Shown here piece after piece: positions 26,501-39,800 of a stretch of 64,000 nucleotides of DNA. The stretch comes from Ptiloglossa arizonensis (Eukaryota > Arthropoda > Insecta > Hymenoptera > Colletidae), in assembly GCF_051014685.1 (NCBI RefSeq), contig NW_027479520.1:42823-106822 (forward strand). Direction: 5' to 3'. A program made the translations under genes and the position numbers. The notes under the pieces are model-generated. The model ran no database searches. It was not told where the DNA came from and worked only from the letters and a program-made list of their open reading frames with translations. Position 1 is the stretch's first letter. Each line of letters starts with the position of its first letter.

Positions 26501-29500
26501 TCAATCCGTTCTCGAGATATGGGAGATTGAAGTTAAGGAATGGTTGAGAAACCATCAAAATTTTCGCTGGTCTGCAACTCGAAACCAATAACTGCTGTGG
26601 CCTAGGGCAAAAATACACATACCATTGTAATCGGGCGAGTTTCTGCTTTCAGATGCAAAAAGAATTTCTCGAATTCGTCAATCCGTTCGCGAGATATGGG
26701 AGTTTGAAGTTAAGGAATGGTTGAGAAGCCATCAAAATTTTCGCAAGTCTGATACTCGAAACCAATAACTACTATTGCCTAGGGCAAAAATACACATACC
26801 GTTGTAATCGGGCGGGCTTCTACTTTCAGATGCAGCAGGAATTTCTCGAGTTCGTCAATCCGTTCGCGAGATATGGGGGTTTGAAGTTAAGGAATGGTTG
26901 AGAAGCCATCAAAATTTTCTGAAGTCTGATACTCGAAACCAATAACTACTAATGCCGAGGGGAAAAATAAGCATACCATTGTAATCGCGCGAGTTTCTGC
27001 TTTCAGATGCAAAAAGAATTTCTCGAATTCGTCAATCCGTTCGCGAGATATGGGAGTTTGAAGTTAAGGAATGGTTGAGAATACATCAAAATTTTCGCTA
27101 GTCTGATACTCGAAACCAATAACTGCTATGGCCTAGGGCAAAAATACACATACCATTGTAATCGGGCGAGATTATGCTTTTAGATGCAACTGGAATTTCT
27201 CAAGTTTGTAACCCGTTCGCGAGATATGGGAGTTTGAAGTTAAGGAATGGTTGACAAGTCATCAAAATTTTCGCAAGTCTGATACTCGAAACCAATAACT
27301 ACTATTGCCTAGGGCAAAAATACACATACCGTTGTAATCGGGCGAGCTTCTACTTTCAGATGCAGCAGGAATTTCTCGAGTTCATCATTCCGTTCGCGAG
27401 ATATGGGGGTTTGAAGTTAAGGAATGGTTGAGAAACCATCAAAATTTTCGCAAGTCTGATACTCGAAACCAATAACTACTATGGCCTAGGGCAAAAATAC
27501 ACATACCAATGTAATCGCGCGAGTTTCTGCTTTCAGATGCAACTGGAATTTCTCGAGTTCGTCAATCCGTTCGCGAAATATGGGAGTTTGAAGTTAAGGA
27601 GCGGTTGAGAAGCCATCAAAATTTTCGCAAGTCTGATACTCGAAACCAATAACTACAATGGCTTAGGGGGAAAAATACACATACCGCTGTAATCGGGCGA
27701 GTTTTCTACTTTCAGATGCAAGAGGAATTTCTCGAGTTCGTCAATCCGTTCGCGAGATATGGGAGTTTGAAGTTAAGGAATGGTTGAGAAACCATCAAAA
27801 TTTTCGCTGGTCTGATACTCGAAACCAATAACTGGAATGGCCTGGGGGAAAAGTACACACCCCATTGTAATCGGGCGAGTTTCTGCTTTCAGATGCAACT
27901 GGAATTTCTGGAGTTCGTCAATCCGTTCGCGAGATATGGGAGTTTGAAGTTAAGGAATGGTTGAGAAACCATGAAAATTTTTGCAAGTCTGATACTCGAA
28001 ACCAATATCTACTATTACCTAGGGCAAAAATACACATACCATTGTAATCGGACGAGTTTCTGCTCTCAGATGCAACTGGAATTTCTCGAGTTCGTAATCC
28101 GTTCGCGAGATATGGGAGTTTGGAGTTAAGGAATGGTTGAGAAATCATCAAAATTTTTGCAAGTCTGATACTCGAAACCAATAACTACTATTGCCTAGGG
28201 CAAAAATACACATACCATTGTAATCGGGCGAGATTATGCTTTTAGATGAAACTGGAATTTCTCGAGTTGGTAATCCGTTCGCGAGATATGGGAGTTTGAA
28301 GTTAAGGAATGCTTGAAAAGTCATCAAAATTTTAGCAAGTCTGATACTCGAAAGCAATAACTACTATTGCCTAGGGCAAAAATACACATACCGTTGTAAT
28401 TGGGCAAGTTGCTGCTTTCAGATGCAACTGGAATTTCTCTAGTTCGTCAAGCCGTTCGCGAAATATGGGAGTTTGAAGTTACGGAATGGTTGAGAAACCA
28501 TCAAAATTTTCGCTGGTCTGATACTCGAAACCAATAACTGGAATAGCCTAGGGGAAAAGTACACACCCCATTGTAATCGGGCGAGTTTCTACTTTCAGAT
28601 GCAACAGGAATTTCAAGAGTTCGTCAATCCGTTCTCGAGATATGGGAGATTGAAGTTAAGGAATGGTTGAGAAACCATCAAAATTTTCGCTGGTCTGCTA
28701 CTCGAAACCAATAACTGCTGTGGCCTAGGGCAAAAATACACATACCATTGTAATCGGGCGAGTTTCTGCTTTCCGATGCAACAGGAATTTCTCGAGTTCG
28801 TCAATCCGTTCGCGAGATATGGGAGTTTGAGGTTAGGGAATTGTTGAGAAACCATCAAAATTTTCGTAAATGTGATACTCGAAACCAATAACTACTATGT
28901 TCTAGGGCAAAAATACACACACCATTGTAATCGATCGAGTTTCTGCATTCAGATGCAACAGAAATTTCTCGAGTTCGTCAATCCGTTCGCGAGATATGGG
29001 AGTTTGAAGTTAAGGAATGGTTCAGAAACCGTCAAAATTTTCGCAAGTCTGATACTCGAAACCAATAACTACAATTGCTTAGGGCAAAAATACACATTCC
29101 GTTGTAATCGGGCGAGTCTCTGCATTCAGATGCAACAGGAATTTCTCGAGATCGTCAATCCGTTCGCGAGATATGGGAGTTTGAAGATAAGGAATGGTTG
29201 AGAAAAGATGAAAATTTTGGCAATTCTGATACTCGAAACCAATAACTACTATGTTCTAGGGCAAAAATACACACACCATTGTAATCGATCGAGTTTCTGC
29301 TTTCAGATGCAACAGGAATTTCTCGAGTTCGTCAATCCGTTCGCGAGATATGGGAGTTTGAAGATAAGGAATGGTTGAGAAAAGATGAAAATTTTCGCTG
29401 GTCTGATACTCGAAACCAATAACTACAATTGCCTAGGGCACAAATACACATACCGTTGTAATTGGGCAAGTTTCTGCTTTCAGATGCAACTGGAATTTCT

Positions 29501-32500
29501 CTAGTTCGTCAAGCCGTTCGCGAAATATGGGAGTTTGAAGTTACGGAATGGTTGAGGAACCATCAAACTTTTCGCTGGTCTGATACTCGAAACAAATAAC
29601 TGGAATGGCCCAGGGGAAAAGTACACACCCCATTGTAATCGGGCCAGTTTCTACTTTCAGATGCAACAGGAATTTCTCGAGTTCGTCAATACGTTCGCGT
29701 GATATGGGAGTTTGAAGTTAAGGAATGGTTGAGAAACCATCAAAATTTTCGCAAGTCTGATACTCGAAACCAATAACTACAATTGCCTAGGGCAAAAATA
29801 CACACACCATTGTAATCGGGCGAGCTTCTACTTTCAGATGCAACAGGAATTTCCCGAGTTCGTCAATCCGTTCGCGAGATATGGGAGTTTGAAGTTAAGG
29901 AATGGTTGAGAAACCATCAAAATTTTCGCAAGTCTGATACTCGATACCGATAAGTACTAATGCCGAGGGGAAAAATAAACATACCGTTGTAATCGGGTGA
30001 GTTTCCACTTTCAGATGCAACATGAATTTCAAGAGTTCGTCAATCCGTTCTCGAGATTTGGGAGATTGAAGTTAAGGAATGGTTGAGAAACCATCAAAAT
30101 TTTCGCTGGTCTGCTACTCGAAACCAATAACTGGAATGGCCCAGGGGAAAAGTACACACCCCATTGTAATCGGGCGAGTTTCTACTTTCAGATGCAACAG
30201 GAATTTATCGAGTTCGTCAATCCGTTCGCGAGATATGGGAGTTTGAAGTTAAGGAAAGGTTGAGAAACCATGAAAATTTGTCGCTGGTCTGATACTCGAA
30301 ACCAATAACTACAATTTCCTAGGGCAAAAATACACATACTGTTGTAATCGGGCCAGTTTCTACGTTCAGACGCAACAGGAATTTCTCGAGTTCGTCAATC
30401 CGTTCGCGAGATATGGGAGTTTGAAGTTAAGGAATGGCTGTGAAACCATCAAAATTTTCGCTGGTCTGCTACTCGAAACCAATAACTGCTATGGCCTAGG
30501 GCAAAAATACACATACCATTGTAATCGGGCGAGATTATGCTTTTAGATGCAACTGGAATTTCTCGAGTTGGTAATCCGTTCGCGAGATACGGGAGTTTGA
30601 AGTTAAGGAATGGTTGACAAGTCATCAAAATTTTAGCAAGTCTGATACTCGAAACCAATAACTACTATTGCCTAGGTCAAAAATACACATACCGTTGTAA
30701 TTGGGCAAGTTTCTGCTTTCAGATGCAACTGGAATTTCTCTAGTTCGTCAAGCCGTTCGCGAAATATAGGAGTTTGAAGTTACGGAATGGTTGAGAAACC
30801 ATCAAAATTTTCGCTGGTCTGATACTCGAAACCAATAACTGGAATGGCCTAGGGGAAAAGTACACACCCCATTGTAATCGGGCGTGTTTCTACTTTCAGA
30901 TGCAACAGGAATTTCTCGAGTTCGTCAATCCGTTCGCGAGATATGGGAGTTTGAAGTTAAGGAATGGTTGAGAAACCATGAAAATTTTCGCAAGTCTGAT
31001 ACTCGAAACCAATAACTCCAATTGCCTAGGGCAAAAATACACACACCATTGTAATCGGGCGAGTCTCTACTTTCAGATGCAACTGGAATTTCTCGAGTTC
31101 GTCAATCCGTTCGCGAGATATGGGAGTTTGAAGTTACGGAATGGTTGGGAAACAATCAAAATTTTAGTAAGTCTGATACTCGAAACCAATAACTGCTACG
31201 GCCTAGGGCAAAAATACAAATACCATTGTAATCGGGCGAGATTATGCTTTCAGATGCAACTGGGGTTTCTCGAGTTGGTAAGCCGTTCGCGAGATATGGG
31301 AGTTTGAAGTTAAGGAATGGTAGAGACCATCAAAATTTTCGCAGGGCTGATACTCGAAACCAATAACTAGTATTGCCTAGGGCAAAAATACACATACCGT
31401 TGTAATCGGGCGAGTTTCTGCTTTCAGATGCAACTGGAATTTCTCGAGTTCGACAATCCGTTCGCGAGATATGGGAGTTTGAAGTTAAGGAATGGTTGAG
31501 AAACCATCAAAATTTTCGCTGGTCTGATACTTGAAACCAATAACTGGAATGGCCTAGGGGAAAAGTACACATACCACTGTAATCGGGCGAGTCTCTGCTT
31601 TCAGATGCAACTGGAATTTCTCTAGTTCGTCAATCCGTTCGCGAGATATGGGAGTTTGAAGTTAAGGAATGGTTGAGAAACCATCAAAATTTTCGCAATT
31701 CTGATACGCGAAACCAATAACTGCTATGGCCTAGGGCAAAAATATAAATACCGTTGTAATCGGGCGAGATTATGCTTTCAGATGCAACTGGAATTTCTCG
31801 AGTTGGTAATCCGTTCGCGAGATATGGGAGTTTGAAGATAAGGAATGTTTGAGAAATCATCAAAATTTTCGCAAGTCTGTTACCCGAAACCAACAACTAC
31901 TATTGCCTAGGGCAAAAATACACATACCGTTGTAATCGGGCGAGTTTCTACTTTCAGATGCAACAGGAATTTCTCGAGTTCGTCAATCCGTTCGCGAGAT
32001 ATGGGAGTTTGAAGTTAAGGAATGGTTGAGAAGCCATCAAAATTTTCGCAAGTCTGATACTCGAAACCAATAACTGCTATGGCCTAGGGCAAAAATACAA
32101 ATACCATTGTAATCGCGCGAGCTTCTGCTTTCAGATGCAACTGGAATTTCTCGAGTTGGTAATCCGTTCGCGAGATATGGGAGTATGAAGTTAAGGAATG
32201 ATTGAGAAATCATCAAGATTTTCGCAAGTCTGATACTCAAAACCAATAACTACTATTGCCTAGGGCAAGAATACACTTACCGTTGTAATCGGGCGATCTT
32301 CTACCTTCAGATGCAACAGGAATTTCTCGAGTTCGTCAATCCGTTCGCGAGATATGGGAGTTTGAATTTAAGGAATGGTTGAGAAACCATCAAAATTTTC
32401 GCAAGTCTGATACTCGAAACCAATTACTGCTATGGCCTAGGGCAAAAATACACATACCATTCTAATCGGGCGAGATTATGCTTTTAGATGCAACTGGAAT

Positions 32501-32891
32501 TTCTCGAGTTGGCAATCCGTTCGCGAGATATGGGGGTTTGAAGTTAAGGAGTGGTTGAGAAACCATCAAAATTTTCGCAAGTCTTATACTCGAAACCAAT
32601 AACTACTATTGTCTAGGGCAAAAATACACATACCGTTGTAATTGGGCGAGTTTCAGCTTTCAGATGCAGCTGGAATTTCTCGAGTTCGTGAAACCGTTCG
32701 CAAGATATGGGAGTGTGAAGTTAAGGAATGGTTGAGAAACCATCAAAATTTTCGCTGGTCTGATACTCGAAACCAATAACTGGAATGGCCTAGGGGAAAA
32801 GTACACATACCACTGTAATAGGGCGGGTTTCTGCTCTCAGATGCCACTGGAATTTCTCTAGTTCGTCAATCCGTTCGCGAGATATGGGAGT

Positions 32892-33443
32892 TTGAATTTA
32901 AGGAATGGTTGGGAAATCATCAAAATTTTCGCAAGTCTGATACCCGAAACCAATAACTACTATTGCCTAGGGCAAAAATACACATACCGTTGTAATCGGG
33001 CGAGCATCTACTTTCAGATGCAGCAGGAATTTCTCGAGTTCATTAATCCGTTCGCGAGATATGGGGGTTTGAAGTTAAGTAATGGTTGTGAAACCATCAA
33101 AATTTTCGCAGGTCTGATACTCGAAACCAATAACTGCTATGGCCTAGGGCTAAAATACACATACCATTGTAATCGGGCGAGCATCTACTTTCAGATGCAG
33201 CAGGAATTTCTCGAGTTCATTAATCCGTTCGCGAGATATGGGGGTTTGAAGTTAAGTATTGGTTGTGAAACCATCAAAATTTTCGCAGGTCTGATACTCG
33301 AAACCAATAACTGCTATGGCCTAGGGCTAAAATACACATACCATTGTAATCGGGCGAGTTTCTACTTTCAGATGCAAAAAGAATTTCTCGAATTCGTCAA
33401 TCAGTTCGCGAGATATGGGAGTTTGAAGTTAAGGAATGGTTGA
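32892..33443 (+). other. Three-monomer open frame in satellite (not considered a gene)
   Basis: A 183-codon frame runs in phase through about three monomers because 177 is a multiple of three. In most monomers this frame is closed by the TGA inside aatggttgagaa. Here two internal monomers read aatggttgtgaaacc, so TGA is replaced by TGT. The encoded 59-residue repeat (containing NPFARYG and LETNN) has no domain I recognise, no signal for translation, and the same sequence recurs in closed frames elsewhere. I read it as a chance product of repeat period. Confidence 0.6.
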
Positions 33444-33899
33444 GAAGCCATCAAAATTTTCGCAAGTCTGATACTCGAAACCAATAACTACTATTGCCTA
33501 GGGCAAAAACACACATACCGTTGTAATCGGGCGGGCTTCTACTTTCAGATGCAGCAGGAATTTCTCGAGTTCGTCAATCCGTTCGCGAGATTTGGGGGTT
33601 TGAAGTTAAGGAGTGGTTGAGAAACTATCAAAATTCTCGCTGGTCTGATACTCGAAACCAATAACTGGAATGGCCTAGGGGAAAAGTACACATACCACTG
33701 TAATCGGGCGAGTTTCTGCTTTCAGATGCAACTGGAATTTCTCTAGTTCGTCAATCCGTTCGCGAGATATGGGAGTTTGAAGTTAAGGAATGGTTGAGAA
33801 ATCATCAAAATTTTCGCAAGTCTGATACCCGAAACCAATAACTACTATTGCCTAGGGCAAAAATACACATACCGTTGTAATCGGGCGAGTTTCTACTTT

Positions 33900-36800
33900 C
33901 AGATGCAAAAAGAATTTCTCGAATTCGTCAATCAGTTCGCGAGATATGGGAGTTTGAAGTTAAGGAATGGTTGAGAAGCCATCAAAATTTTCGCAAGTCT
34001 GATACTCGAAACCAATAACTACAATGACCTAGGGGAAAAATACACATACCGTTGTAATCGGGCGAGTTTCTACTCTCATATGCAACAGGAATATCTCGAG
34101 TTTGTCAATCCGTTCGCGAGATATAGGAGTTTGAAGTTAAGGAATGGTTGAGAATCCATCTAAATTTTCGCAAGTCTGGTTCTCGAAACCAATAACTACA
34201 ATGACCTAGGGGAAAAATACACATAGCGTTGTAATCGGGAGAGTTTCTACTTTCAGATGCAACAGGAATTTCTGGATTTCGTCTATCCGTTCGCGAGATA
34301 TGGGAGTGCGAAGTTAAGAGATGGTTGAGAAACCATCAAAATTTTCGCGAGTCTGATACTCGAAACAAATAAATATAACGGCCTAGGGGAAAAATACACA
34401 TACCTTTGTAATCGGGCGCGTTTCTACTTTCAGATGCAACAGGAATTTCTCGAGTTCGTCAATCCTTTCGCGAGATATGGGAGTGCGAAGTTAAGAGATG
34501 GTTGAGGAACCATCAAAATTTTCGCAAATCTGAAACTCGAAACCAATAACTACTATGGCCTAGGGCAAAAATACACATACCGTTGTAATCGGGCGAGTTT
34601 CTACTCTCATATGCAACAGGAATTTCTCGAGTTTGTCAATCCGTTCGCGAGATATGGGAGTTTGAAGTTAAGGAATGTTTGAGAAACCATCAAAATTTTC
34701 GCAAGTCTGATACTAGAAACCTATAACTGGAATTGCCTCGGGGAAAGGTACACACACCATTGTAATCGGGCGAGTTTCTACTTTCAGATGCGTCAGGAAT
34801 TTCTCAAGTTCGTCAAACCGTTCGCGAAATATCGGAGTTTGGAGTTAAGAGATGGTTGAGAAACCATCAAAATTTTCGCAAGTCTGATACTCGAAACCAA
34901 TAACTGAAATGGCCTAGGGGAAAAGTACACACACCATTGTAATCAGGCGAGTTTCTGCTTTCAGAAGCAACCGGAATTTCTCGAGTTCGCCAGTCCATTC
35001 GCGAGATATGGGAGTTTGAAGATAAGGAATGGTTGAGAAACCATCAAAATTTTTGCAAGTCTGATACTCGAAACCAATAACTACAATGGCCTAGGGGAAG
35101 AGTACACACACCATTGTAATCAGGCGAGTTTCTGCTTTCAGAAGCAACCGGAATTTCTCGAGTTCGCCAGTCCATTCGCGAGATATGGGAGTTTGAAGAT
35201 AAGGAATGGTTGAGAAACCATCAAAATTTTTGCAAGTCTGATACTCAGAACCAATAACTACAATGGCCTAGGGGAAAAGTACACACACCATTGTAATCAG
35301 GCGAGTTTCTGCTTTCAGATGCAACCGGAATTTCTCGAGTTCGCCAGTCCATTCGCGAGATATGGGAGTTTGAAGATAAGGAATGGTTGAGAAACCATCA
35401 AAATTTTTGCAAGTCTGATACTCAAAACCAATAACTGCTATGGCCTAGGGCAAAAATACACATACCATTGTAATCGGGCGAGATTATGCTTTCAGATGCA
35501 ACCGGTATTTCTCGAGTTCGTCAATCTGTTCGCGAGATATGGGAGTTTGAAGTTGAGGAATGGTTGAGAAATCATCAAATTTTTTGCAAGTCTGATACTC
35601 TAAACCAATAACTACAATTGCCTAGGGCAAAAATACACATACCGTTGTAATCGGGCGAGTTTCTACTCTCATATGCAACAGGAATTTCTCGAGTTTGTCA
35701 ATCCGTTCGCGAGATATGGGAGTTTGAATTTAAGGAATGGTTGAGAAACCATCAAAATTTTCGCGAGTCTGATACTCGAAACAAATAAATATAACGGCCT
35801 AGGGGAAAAATACACATACCGTTGAAACCGGGAGAGTTTCTGCTTTCAGATGCAACAGGAATTTCTCGATTTCGTCTATCCGTTCGCGAGATATGGGAGT
35901 GCGAAGTTAAGAGATGGTTGAGAAACCATCAAAATTTTCGCGAGTCTGATACTCGAAACAAATAAATATAACGGCCTAGGGGAAAAATACACATACCTTT
36001 GTAATCGGGCGCGTTTCTACTTTCAGATGCAACAGGAATTTCTCGAGTTCGTCAATCCTTTCGCGAGATATGGGAGTGCGAAGTTAAGAGATGGTTGAGG
36101 AACCATCAAAATTTTCGCAAATCTGAAACTCGAAACCAATAACTACTATGGCCTAGGGCAAAAATACACATACCGTTGTAATCGGGCGAGTTTCTACTCT
36201 CATATGCAACAGGAATTTCTCGAGTTTGTCAATCCGTTCGCGAGATATGGGAGTTTGAAGTTAAGGAATGGTTGAGAAACCATCAAAATTTTCGCAAGTC
36301 TGATACTAGAAACCTATAACTGGAATTGCCTCGGGGAAAGGTACACACACCATTGTAATCGGGCGAGTTTCTACTTTCAGATGCGTCAGGAATTTCTCAA
36401 GTTCGTCAAACCGTTCGCGAAATATCGGAGTTTGGAGTTAAGAGATGGTTGAGAAACCATCAAAATTTTCGCAAGTCTGATACTCGAAACCAATAACTGA
36501 AATGGCCTAGGGGAAAAGTACACACACCATTGTAATCAGGCTAGTTTCTGCTTTCAGAAGCAACCGGAATTTCTCGAGTTCGCCAGTCCATTCGCGAGAT
36601 ATGGGAGTTTGAAGATAAGGAATGGTTGAGAAACCATCAAAATTTTTGCAAGTCTGATACTCGAAACCAATAACTACAATGGCCTAGGGGAAGAGTACAC
36701 ACACCATTGTAATCAGGCGAGTTTCTGCTTTCAGAAGCAACCGGAATTTCTCGAGTTCGCCAGTCCATTCGCGAGATATGGGAGTTTGAAGATAAGGAAT

Positions 36801-39800
36801 GGTTGAGAAACCATCAAAATTTTTGCAAGTCTGATACTCAGAACCAATAACTACAATGGCCTAGGGGAAAAGTACACACACCATTGTAATCAGGCGAGTT
36901 TCTGCTTTCAGATGCAACCGGAATTTCTCGAGTTCGCCAGTCCATTCGCGAGATATGGGAGTTTGAAGATAAGGAATGGTTGAGAAACCATCAAAATTTT
37001 TGCAAGTCTGATACTCAAAACCAATAACTGCTATGGCCTAGGGCAAAAATACACATACCGTTGTAATCGGGCGAGTTTCTACTCTCATATGCAACAGGAA
37101 TTTCTCGAGTTTGTCAATCCGTTCGCGAGATATGGGAGTTTGAATTTAAGGAATGGTTGAGAAACCATCAAAATTTTCGCGAGTCTGATACTCGAAACAA
37201 ATAAATATAACGGCCTAGGGGAAAAATACACATACCGTTGAAACCGGGAGAGTTTCTGCTTTCAGATGCAACAGGAATTTCTCGATTTCGTCTATCCGTT
37301 CGCGAGATATGGGAGTGCGAAGTTAAGAGATGGTTGAGAAACCATCAAAATTTTCGCGAGTCTGATACTCGAAACAAATAAATATAACGGCCTAGGGGAA
37401 AAATACACATACCGTTGAAAACGGGAGAGTTTCTGCTTTCAGATGCAACAGGAATTTCTCGAGTTCGTCAATCCGTTCGCGAGATATGGGAGTTTGAAGT
37501 TAAGGAATGGTTGAGGAACCATCAAAATTTTCGCAAGTCTGATACTCGAAACCAGTAACTGGAATGGCCTAGGGGAAAAGTACACACACCATTGTAATCG
37601 GGCGAGTTTCTGCCTTCAAATGCAATAGGAATTTCTCGAGTTCGTCAATGCGTTCGCGAGATATGGGAGTTTGAAGTTAAGGAAGGGTTGAGAAACCATC
37701 AACATTTTTGCAAGTCTGATACTCCAAACCAATAACTACAATGGCCTAGGGGAAAAATACACATACCGTTGTAATCGCGCGAGTTTCTACTTTCAGATGC
37801 AACAGGAATTTCTCGAGTTTGTCAATCCGTTCGCGAGATATGGGAGTTTGAAGTTGAGGAATGGTTGAGAAACCATCAAAATTTTCGCAAGTCTGATACT
37901 CGAAACCAATAACTGCTATGGCCTAGGGCAAAAATACACATACCATTGTAATCGGGCGAGATTATGCATTCAGATGCAACCGGAATTTCTCGAGTTCGTC
38001 AATCTGTTCGCGAGATATGGGAGTTTGAAGTTGAGGAATGGTTGAGAAATCATCAAAATTTTTGCGAGTCTGATACTCGAAACCAATAACTACTATTGCC
38101 TAGGGCAAAAATACACATACCGTTGTAATCGGGCGAGTTTCTACTCTCATATGCAACAGGAATTTCTCGAGTTTGTCAATCCGTTCGCGAGATATGGGAG
38201 TTTGAAGTTAAGGAATGCTTTAGAAACCATCAAAATTTTCGCGAGTCTGATACTCGAAACAAATAAATATAACGGCCTAGGGGAAAAATACACATACCGT
38301 TAATACCGGGAGAGTTTCTGCTTTCAGATGCAACAGGAATTTCTCGAGTTCGTTAATCCGTTCGCGAGATATGGGAGTTTGAAGTTAAGGAATGGTTGAG
38401 GAACCATCAAAATTTTCGCAAGTCTGATACTCGAAACCAGTAACTGGAATGGCCTAGGGGAAAAGTACACACACCATTGTAATCGGGCGAGTTTCTGCCT
38501 TCAGATGCAATAGGAGTTTCTCGAGTTCGTCAATCCGTTCGCGAGATATGGGAGTTTGAAGATAAGGAATGGTTTAGAAACCATCAAAATTTTTGCAAGT
38601 CTGATACTCGAAACCAATAACTACAATGGCCTTCGGGAAAAATACACATACCGTTGTAATCGGGCGAGTTTCTACTTTCAGATGCAAGAGGAATTTCTCG
38701 AGTTCGTCAATCCGTTCGCGAGATATGGGAGTTTGAAGTTAAGGAATGGTTGAGGAACCATCAAAATTTTCGCTGGTCTGATACTCGAATCCAATAACTG
38801 GAATGGCCTAGGGGAAAAGTACACACCCCATTGTAATCGGGCGAGTTTCTACTTCCAGATGCAACAGGAATTTCTCGAGTTCGTCGATTTGTTCGCGAGA
38901 TATGGGAGTTTGAAGTTGAGAAATGGTTGAGAAACCATCAAAATTTTCGCAAGTCTGATACTCGAAACCAATAACTGGAATGGCCTAGGGGAAAAGTACA
39001 CACACCATTGTAATCAGGCGAATTTCTGCTTTCAGATGCAACCGGAATTTCTCGAGTTCGCCAGTCCGTTCGCGAGATATGGGAGTTTGAACATAAGGAA
39101 TGATTGAGAAACCATCAAAATTTTTGCAAGTCTGATACACAGAACCAATAACTACAATGGCCTAGCGGAAAAGTACACACACCATTGTAATCAGGCGAGT
39201 TTCTGCTTTCAGATGCAACCGGAATTTCTCGAGTTCGCCAGTCCATTCGCGAGATATGGGAGTTTGAAGATAAGGAATGGTTGAGAAACCATCAAAATTT
39301 GTGCAAGTCTGATACTCGAAACCAATAACTGCTATGGCCTAGGGCAAAAATACACATACCATTGTAATCGGGCGAGTTTCTGCCTTCAGATGCAATAGGA
39401 ATTTCTCGAGTTCGTCAATCCGTTCGCGAGATATGGGAGTTTGAAGTTAAGGAATGGTTGAGAAACCATCAACATTTTTGCAAGTCTGATACTCCAAACC
39501 AATAACTACAATGGCCTAGGGGAAAAATACACATACCGTTGTAATCGCGCGAGTTTCTACTTTCAGATGCAACAGGAATTTCCCGAGTTCGTCAATCCGT
39601 TCGCGAGATATAGGAGTTTGAAGTTGAGGAATGGTTGAGAAACCATCAAAATTTTTGCAAGTCTGATACTCTAAACCAATAACTACTATTGCCTAGGGCA
39701 AAAATACACATAGCGTTGTAATCGGGCGAGTTTCTACTCTCATATGCAACAGGAATTTCTCGAGTTTGTCAATCCGTTCGCGAGATATGGGAGTTTGAAG

